Made by a program: the position numbers and the translations under genes
Notes under the pieces: generated by a model
Told to the model about the DNA's origin: nothing
Database searches by the model: none
Seen by the model: the letters and a program-made list of their open reading frames with translations, nothing else
Assembly: GCA_025997475.1 (NCBI GenBank)
Contig: BNUQ01000032.1
Span: 1-22,201 of the forward strand
Source: Planctomycetales bacterium
GTDB lineage: Bacteria > Planctomycetota > SZUA-567
DNA length: 22,201 bases
Direction: 5' to 3'
Shown here: positions 17,301 to 22,201 of the stretch, in pieces
Layout of the letters: each line of letters opens with the position of its first letter
Position numbering within the stretch: position 1 is the stretch's first letter

Positions 17301-17477
17301 ATTAACAATTAACAATTAACAATTAACAATTTTTGGCGTTTGATTTTCAGATTCGCGAAGCGTTATTTTGACAATTACTCCGCCATTCTTAATTCTTAAT
17401 TCTTAATTCTTAATTCTTGATTCTTGATTCTTAATTGTTAATTCTTAATTCTTAATTGTTAATTGTTAATTGTTAAT
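17301..17477. repeat. Inverted heptamer arrays around a palindromic core
   Basis: AATTAAC units (17301-17331) face TTAATTC, TTGATTC and TTAATTG units (17396-17477), with the core TTTGGCGTTTGATTTTCAGA, then TTCGCGAAGCG, then ACAATTACTCCGCC between them. The right array runs up to the stop of the lipoprotein gene. It spans nearly the whole 235-bp gap to pilM, which leaves little space for a separate pilM promoter. Confidence 0.8.
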
Positions 17478-17481
17478 CGCT

Positions 17482-17949
17482 CTACCGCAAACCGCCGGTC
17501 TCCACTAAGTAACCCTGCGCGACCAAAAGGTCGTAACTTTTTTTGAACGCCGTTTGCGCCCGCTCGATGTCGCCGAGATGTTCGTAGGACGCGCCGAGCA
17601 TATACCACGCCTGACTATGGTCGGGGTTACCGCCGGTAACGTTTTCAAATTCGCGCGCCGCGCCCGCGTAATCGTGGTTTTGATAGAGCGCCGCCGCCAA
17701 GCCGAAAGTGTCGCCCGCCGCCACGTTTTTCGTCGCCTCGGCGCTCGCGACCGGCGACCCGGCTTTCATTTTGGCGGCGAGCGCGTTGTATTGCGCGACG
17801 GTCAAAACGGTCGAACCGTTCGCTTTGGCGACCTTTTTATGGTTCTGACAAGCGGTCAACGCACACAGCACGCCCAACATCAAAACGCCCAACGTCGAAA
17901 CGCCGGACGCGCGCCGCGCCGCGACCGAGCCGATTTTCGTCAACGACAT
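17482..17949 (-). CDS. TPR lipoprotein upstream of pilM
   Basis: 155 residues with a signal sequence and lipobox (VLCALTAC, lipidated cysteine C34), then a low-complexity linker, then at least one clear tetratricopeptide repeat (about 86-140: AAALYQNHDYAGAAREFENV, then AWYMLGASYEHLGDIERAQTAFKKSYDLL). It probably sits in a membrane leaflet facing the periplasm. PilF/PilW-type TPR lipoproteins assist secretin assembly and are a plausible comparison, but this protein is shorter and no specific marker was seen. GGAGG lies 8 nt before the ATG. Same strand as pilM, 235 bp upstream. Confidence 0.85.
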   Translation of the reverse strand: MSLTKIGSVAARRASGVSTLGVLMLGVLCALTACQNHKKVAKANGSTVLTVAQYNALAAKMKAGSPVASAEATKNVAAGDTFGLAAALYQNHDYAGAAREFENVTGGNPDHSQAWYMLGASYEHLGDIERAQTAFKKSYDLLVAQGYLVETGGLR

Positions 17950-18265
17950 AAAATAAACCTCCGTTATTCGCGGGAAAAAAAACTACTCTGCCGTGATTTA
18001 TCGGCAACGCGACGGCGGGAAAATTAACAATTAAGGATTAAATTTATAGGGGCGAGTTTATTTTCCGCCGCCGCTTCTTCCATTGCGCGAGCGCGGATTA
18101 GACGGTAAATTTTTGCGCAATCATTCCGACCGCCGCCCCGCCGGAGAACTTAATTTGCCGCGCTTCGCGCTTTTTTTTTGCCGCAAAAAAATCCCCGCAC
18201 TTTTCGGCGCGGGGAAAGTTCGGCAACAACATCAATAACGCAACTCTCAACTCCGAACTCTCAAC
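17950..18265. other. Intergenic region between rny and lipoprotein gene
   Basis: No gene seen. It holds the rny terminator (18185-18214), a GCGCTTCGCGC followed by nine T on the plus strand (about 18160-18179; short stem, no plus-strand gene to serve), and AACTCTC-type heptamers (18240-18266) that reach into the rny stop codon. The lipoprotein ribosome binding site is at its left end. Confidence 0.6.
18185..18214 (-). terminator. Rho-independent terminator of rny
   Basis: On the minus strand: CCCCGC stem (complement of 18209-18214), a 10-nt loop, GCGGGG stem (complement of 18193-18198), then A followed by seven T. It lies about 50 nt after the rny stop codon, on the same strand. Confidence 0.8.
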
Positions 18266-19807
18266 TTACCGCGCATACTCGACAAACCGGTTTTCGCGAA
18301 TCATCGTTACTTTGACTTCGCCCGGGTAAGTCAGTTCGTCCTCAATTTGTTTGGCGATTTTGCGGCAGAGTTGCTGGCAGTCGGCGTCGCCGATATTTTG
18401 CGCGTTGGCGATGACGCGCAATTCCCGCCCCGCCTGCACCGCGAACGCCTTATCGACTTCGGGATAATTCGTCGCCACAAGTTCCAACCGTTCGAGCCGC
18501 TTGACGTAATTTTCAAACGTCTCGCGCCGCGCGCCGGGGCGCGCCGCGCTAATCGCGTCCGCCGCCTGCACCACCGTCGCGTAAAGATTGTCCGCCGCGC
18601 CGGGTTCGTGGTGATATAAAATCGCCGCCAACACGTCGGCGTTTTCGCCGCACATTTTCGCCACGTCCGCGCCGAGTTGCGGGTGCGTGCCTTCGTGCTC
18701 GTGGTCAATCGCCTTGCCGATGTCGTGCAACAAGCCGCACCGCCGCGCCAACTGCTCGTCAAGCCCCAATTCCGCCGCCAACATACCGGCAAGCCAACTG
18801 ACGTCGCGCGAATGGTTCAGCACGTTTTGCCCGTAACTGGTGCGATATTTCAGCCGCCCTAACAACATAATTTCCCGCGGACGCAAACCGCGCACGTCAA
18901 CTTCGAGCGCCGCCTGCTTACCGTTTTCTTCCAACACTTTGTCCATTTCCTCGCGGACTTTGGCGGCGACTTCTTCGATGCGCGCCGGATGAATTCGCCC
19001 GTCGGCGACAAGCCGCGTCAGCGTCCGCGCCGCGATTTCCCGCCGCACCGGCTCAAAGCCCGACAACACCACGACGCCGGGCGTGTCGTCGATAATCACG
19101 TCCACGCCGGTCGCGTTTTCAAAGGCGCGGATGTTGCGCCCTTCGCGCCCGATGATGCGTCCTTTCATTTCTTCGGACGGCAATTCAATCGTGCTGACGA
19201 CGTATTCGGCGGTGCAGTCCGACGCGAGCCGCGCAATCGCGCTGGCGATGTAATGGCGGGCTTTTTCGTCGGCGATTTCTTTGGCGCGGGCGTTGGCGCG
19301 GTCCACCAAGACGACGATTTCGTGTTCCATTTCGTCCTCGACCCGCCGCCGGATTTCGTCGCGGGCTTGCTCGACCGACATTTTGCCGATTTCGTGCAGA
19401 CGCGCGTGTTGTTGGTCGATGATTTTGGCGATTTCGACATCGCGGTCTTGCATCGCGCGTTCGCGTTTAAGCAACGCCTCGTCCTGCTCGCGCTGTTGCT
19501 GTTCTTTTTTGTCGAGCGAATTGCTTTTTTGGTCAAGATTGTCTTCACGTTTGGACAAACGGCGCTCGGTTTGTTTCAGTTCGTTGCGCTCGTCGCGGAT
19601 TTCTTTTTCGAGGCGTTCGCGCTCGGCTAAAACCTCGGCTTTGCCGCGCAAAGCCAATTCGTCCGTCCGCCGTTTGGCGTCGCGATCGGCGGCGGCAATA
19701 ATTTCGCGGGCTTGCAATTCGGCGGCGTTTTTACGATAGATGCTGAACAAGTGCCGCGCCGCCCAGCCGACAACCAGCGCGGCGACGGCGATAATGGCGT
19801 ATTCCAT
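18266..19807 (-). CDS. rny: Ribonuclease Y
   Basis: Membrane-bound endoribonuclease that starts mRNA decay. Taking ATG at 19807 gives 513 residues, close to the ~520 of B. subtilis. N-terminal membrane segment (about 2-21, EYAIIAVAALVVGWAARHLF), long charged coiled coil (about 30-190), KH domain with the GREG loop (about 216-260: KGRIIGREGRNIRAF), and an HD domain (GLLHDIGKAIDHEHEGTHPQ; H361/D362). This start is chosen because AAAGGGA lies about 7 nt upstream and the membrane segment follows at once; a longer frame with TTG at 19864 adds 19 residues without such support and abuts a heptamer array. A terminator follows at 18185-18214. Confidence 0.96.
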   Translation of the reverse strand: MEYAIIAVAALVVGWAARHLFSIYRKNAAELQAREIIAAADRDAKRRTDELALRGKAEVLAERERLEKEIRDERNELKQTERRLSKREDNLDQKSNSLDKKEQQQREQDEALLKRERAMQDRDVEIAKIIDQQHARLHEIGKMSVEQARDEIRRRVEDEMEHEIVVLVDRANARAKEIADEKARHYIASAIARLASDCTAEYVVSTIELPSEEMKGRIIGREGRNIRAFENATGVDVIIDDTPGVVVLSGFEPVRREIAARTLTRLVADGRIHPARIEEVAAKVREEMDKVLEENGKQAALEVDVRGLRPREIMLLGRLKYRTSYGQNVLNHSRDVSWLAGMLAAELGLDEQLARRCGLLHDIGKAIDHEHEGTHPQLGADVAKMCGENADVLAAILYHHEPGAADNLYATVVQAADAISAARPGARRETFENYVKRLERLELVATNYPEVDKAFAVQAGRELRVIANAQNIGDADCQQLCRKIAKQIEDELTYPGEVKVTMIRENRFVEYAR

Positions 19808-19862
19808 CGGGTATCCCTTTCTATATGCAAACGACGCCGGCGCATCCGGCATCGGGTAGAGC

Positions 19863-19935
19863 AATTAACAATTAACAATTAATAATTAATAATTAATAAT
19901 TAAGAATTAAGAATTAAGAATTAAAAATTAAAAAT
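19863..19935. repeat. Heptamer array upstream of rny
   Basis: AATTAAC, AATTAAT and AATTAAG units, then AATTAAA units. Unit variants occur in blocks, as expected from local slippage and duplication. It lies about 55 bp before the rny start, between it and composite element D. Confidence 0.85.
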
Positions 19936-19956
19936 GTTTTTTTCATATCGGTGAAA

Positions 19957-20097
19957 GTTCTATTCAATTGCCACGCCTTTTAAGGCGTGGCAGGCGGTCA
20001 AAAAAGAAAGGGGCTTTAGCCCAAATAACCATTCGGCTAAAGCCGGTTCTCTACTACCGCCGACCGCGCCCTAAGGGGCGTGGCAATTAAATAGAAC
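19957..20097. repeat. Composite hairpin element D, downstream of fusA
   Basis: 141 bp. Ends are GTTCTATTCAATTG and CAATTAAATAGAAC, so the terminal C/G pair of elements B and C is T/A here on both sides. Palindromes: CCACGCCTTTTAAGGCGTGG (19971-19990), GGGCTTTAGCCC, CGGCTAAAGCCG and CCGCGCCCTAAGGGGCGTGG. On the minus strand, GGGGCTAAAGCCCC is followed by TTTCTTTTTT, placed to terminate fusA, which ends 40 bp away. Confidence 0.87.
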
Positions 20098-20136
20098 ATA
20101 AGCGACCGAAATTTTGCGGGGTGTCAACGCCGTCAA

Positions 20137-22201
20137 CTATTTATTCTTCGCTTCCTGCCGCTTCTTTTTCGCTTCGATGACTTCTTCGGCAATCGAGAAC
20201 GGCACGGCTTCGTAATGCTCAAACTGCATCGTGAAATTGGCGCGTCCCGACGACACGTTGCGCAGTTCCGTCGCGTAGCCGAACATACTCGCCAGCGGCA
20301 CCGTGCCGCGAATGATTTTCGCGTTGCCGAGCGCGTCCATACCGGTAACTTTGCCGCGCTTGGCGCAGATGTTGCCGGTAATCGTCCCCGCGAAATCCTC
20401 CGGCGTCGTTACCGCCACGCTCATAATCGGCTCCAACAATTGCGGATTGGCTTTCATAAACGCTTCCTTGAACGCCATCGAGCCGCAAATGCGGAACGCC
20501 TGTTCGCTGGAGTCGACTTCGTGATATTTGCCGTCGATAAGCCGCACCCGCATATCGACCACCGGATAGCCCGCCCAGACGCCTTTGCTCATCGCGTCAA
20601 TGACGCCTTTTTCGATTGCCGGAATGTATTCTTTCGGAATCACGCCGCCGACGATTTCGTTGACAAACTCAAAGCCCTCGCCCGGTCCGCGGCTTTCCAA
20701 CACGATGGTCGCTTCCGCGAATTGCCCGCGTCCGCCGGATTGTTTCGCGTAACGCAAACGGTGTTCGACCTGCGGCGCGCGCGCCGTTTCGCGATACGCC
20801 ACTTGCGGCGCGCCGGTGTCCACGTTCACGCCGTATTCGCGTTTCAGCCGGTCAACGATAATTTCCAAGTGCAATTCCCCCATACCGGAAATCAGCGTCT
20901 CTTCCGTTTCGGGGTCGGAGCCGACGATAAACGTCGGGTCTTCTTCGGCGAGACGCGCCAAGCCCTTCGACAGTTTGTCGCGGTCGGCGCGCTCGTGCGG
21001 CGAGACCGCAATCGACAACACCGGCGACGGAAATTCAATCGCTTCCAAAATCAAATTGTCGTCTTCGCCGCAAATCGTGTCGCCCGTAATCGTGTCCGCC
21101 AAACCGACGACCGCGCCGATTTCGCCGGCGCAAAGTTCGTCCACCATTTCCTGCCGGTTGGCGTGCATTTTCACCAAGCGCCCGACGCGCTGTTTTTTGT
21201 CTTTGGTCGAATTGAGGACGTAGGTGCCGGCGCGCAACACGCCCGCATAGACGCGCGTGAACACCAATTTGCCGATGTGTTTGTCCGCCATAATTTTGAA
21301 CGCGAGCGCCGTCAACGGCGCGTCGTCCGCGGCGGGCTGTTCGATTTCCACGCCGTCGCGCATCCCCTTGGTCGGCGGCAAATCGAGCGGACTGGGCAGG
21401 TAATAAATCACGCCGTCGAGCAAGCGCTGAATGCCTTTGTTCTTAAACGCGCTCCCGCAAAAAACCGGACAGATTTTGTGCTGGAAGGTCGCGTTGCGAA
21501 TCGCGGCGCGCAATTCTTCGACGGTAATCGGCTCGTCGGCGCAGAATTTGTCGAGGAGTTTTTCGTCGGTTTCGCTGACTTTTTCCAGCAGATTTTTCCG
21601 CCATTTATCGGCTTCTTCCTGCAATTCCGGCGGCACGTCTTTGACGGTTTGAATCATCCCGTCGTCCTGGTCGTAAAAAATCGCCTGATATTCCACCAAG
21701 TCGATGATACCGCGAAATTCTTTTTCACAGCCAATCGGAATGACCAGCGGCACGGCGTTGGAGCCGAGCTCGTGGGCAATCGACTCGACGACGCCGTAAA
21801 AATTCGCGCCGGCGCGGTCCATTTTGTTGATGAACGCGACGCGCGGCACCGAGTATTTTTCGGCTTGCCGCCAGACGGTTTCGGATTGCGGCTCGACGCC
21901 GCCGACGGCGCAAAACAAACCGATGGCGCCGTCGAGAATCCGCAACGACCGCTCGACTTCGACGGTGAAATCCACGTGTCCGGGCGTGTCGATGATGTTG
22001 ATTTCGTGGTCGCGCCAGAAACACGTCGTCGCGGCGGAGGTGATGGTGATGCCGCGCTCCTGCTCCTGTTCCATCCAGTCCATCGTGGCGGCGCCGTCGT
22101 GGACTTCGCCGATTTTATGGTTGCGACCGGTATAATAGAGGATACGTTCGGTGGTGGTGGTTTTGCCGGCGTCGATGTGCGCCATAATGCCGATGTTGCG
22201 C
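20137..22201 (-). CDS. fusA: Elongation factor G, N-terminus beyond window
   Basis: Ribosomal translocase GTPase. The frame is open to the window edge; RNIGI precedes the internal methionine at 22185, so the true start is probably only some ten residues beyond the window. Visible motifs (numbering from that M): AHIDAGKTT (2-10, P loop), [11 protein letters not shown] (43-53, switch I), DTPGHVDF (66-73), NKMD (120-123) and GSAFKNKG for the G5 site. Domain IV has [13 protein letters not shown] at its tip, and domain V ends near [18 protein letters not shown] with a Lys-rich tail. All motifs for an active enzyme are present. No tuf follows; the downstream gap holds composite element D. Confidence 0.97.
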   Translation of the reverse strand, partial: RNIGIMAHIDAGKTTTTERILYYTGRNHKIGEVHDGAATMDWMEQEQERGITITSAATTCFWRDHEINIIDTPGHVDFTVEVERSLRILDGAIGLFCAVGGVEPQSETVWRQAEKYSVPRVAFINKMDRAGANFYGVVESIAHELGSNAVPLVIPIGCEKEFRGIIDLVEYQAIFYDQDDGMIQTVKDVPPELQEEADKWRKNLLEKVSETDEKLLDKFCADEPITVEELRAAIRNATFQHKICPVFCGSAFKNKGIQRLLDGVIYYLPSPLDLPPTKGMRDGVEIEQPAADDAPLTALAFKIMADKHIGKLVFTRVYAGVLRAGTYVLNSTKDKKQRVGRLVKMHANRQEMVDELCAGEIGAVVGLADTITGDTICGEDDNLILEAIEFPSPVLSIAVSPHERADRDKLSKGLARLAEEDPTFIVGSDPETEETLISGMGELHLEIIVDRLKREYGVNVDTGAPQVAYRETARAPQVEHRLRYAKQSGGRGQFAEATIVLESRGPGEGFEFVNEIVGGVIPKEYIPAIEKGVIDAMSKGVWAGYPVVDMRVRLIDGKYHEVDSSEQAFRICGSMAFKEAFMKANPQLLEPIMSVAVTTPEDFAGTITGNICAKRGKVTGMDALGNAKIIRGTVPLASMFGYATELRNVSSGRANFTMQFEHYEAVPFSIAEEVIEAKKKRQEAKNK

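Noticed and set aside
18150..18180. Plus-strand terminator (GCGCTTCGCGC plus nine T)
   Set aside because: The stem is only about four base pairs and no plus-strand gene lies upstream to use it.
19808..19864. Longer rny start at TTG 19864
   Set aside because: It adds 19 residues without a ribosome binding site, while the ATG at 19807 has AAAGGGA and leads directly into the membrane segment.

Overview
This 22.2 kb bacterial chromosomal segment is GC-rich in its genes, with AT-rich, repeat-filled gaps. Eleven protein genes are well supported: nine complete ones plus flagellin and EF-G, which are each cut by a window edge. One further small hypothetical ORF is weaker. Nearly everything lies on the minus strand; the exceptions are a small secreted PKD-domain protein and metG. 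Many starts have a purine-rich Shine-Dalgarno sequence. A flagellum (flagellin, FliI), a type IV pilus/type II secretion-like inner-membrane platform (PilM), RNase Y and MraZ together point to a Gram-negative-like member of the PVC group, most likely Planctomycetota. The PilM fused to a membrane and coiled-coil part, followed by two large proteins with one N-terminal membrane segment each, resembles planctomycete gene sets as I remember them. This placement is an inference, not a database result.

Layout, left to right: a very long flagellin (over 807 residues, C-terminus off the window); a 1.45 kb gap with two copies of a ~400 bp structured repeat around a possible small membrane-protein gene; mraZ outside its usual division cluster; a divergent secreted PKD protein; alr (alanine racemase); fliI (flagellar export ATPase); a repeat-rich gap; metG (methionyl-tRNA synthetase); then a minus-strand pilus cluster running from high to low coordinates: TPR lipoprotein, PilM fusion, 447-residue and 752-residue membrane-anchored proteins, and a 157-residue tail-anchored coiled-coil protein. 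After that come rny (RNase Y) and fusA (EF-G, N-terminus off the window).

The least ordinary content is between the genes. Four repeat families fill almost every gap. (1) Composite elements of 141-184 bp, four copies, each with four short palindromes and matching inverted ends; the stems differ between copies but stay paired. (2) Heptanucleotide arrays (TTAATTG, TTAATTC, AACTCTC types) that abut start and stop codons, sometimes around a near-palindromic core. (3) MITE-like elements with AGACCTGTTCG-type ends; one sits inside a composite element with a 3-bp duplication, and another supplies the stop codons of both metG and its convergent neighbour. (4) The paired ~400 bp elements between flagellin and mraZ. 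Two genes appear to have had their C-termini rewritten by repeats (alr by heptamers, metG by a MITE end).

Functionally, flagellin and fliI belong to motility, the pilM cluster to a surface appendage or secretion platform, and the rest to housekeeping (peptidoglycan precursor, tRNA charging, mRNA decay, translation elongation). No tRNA, rRNA, CRISPR array, phage gene or transposase was seen.
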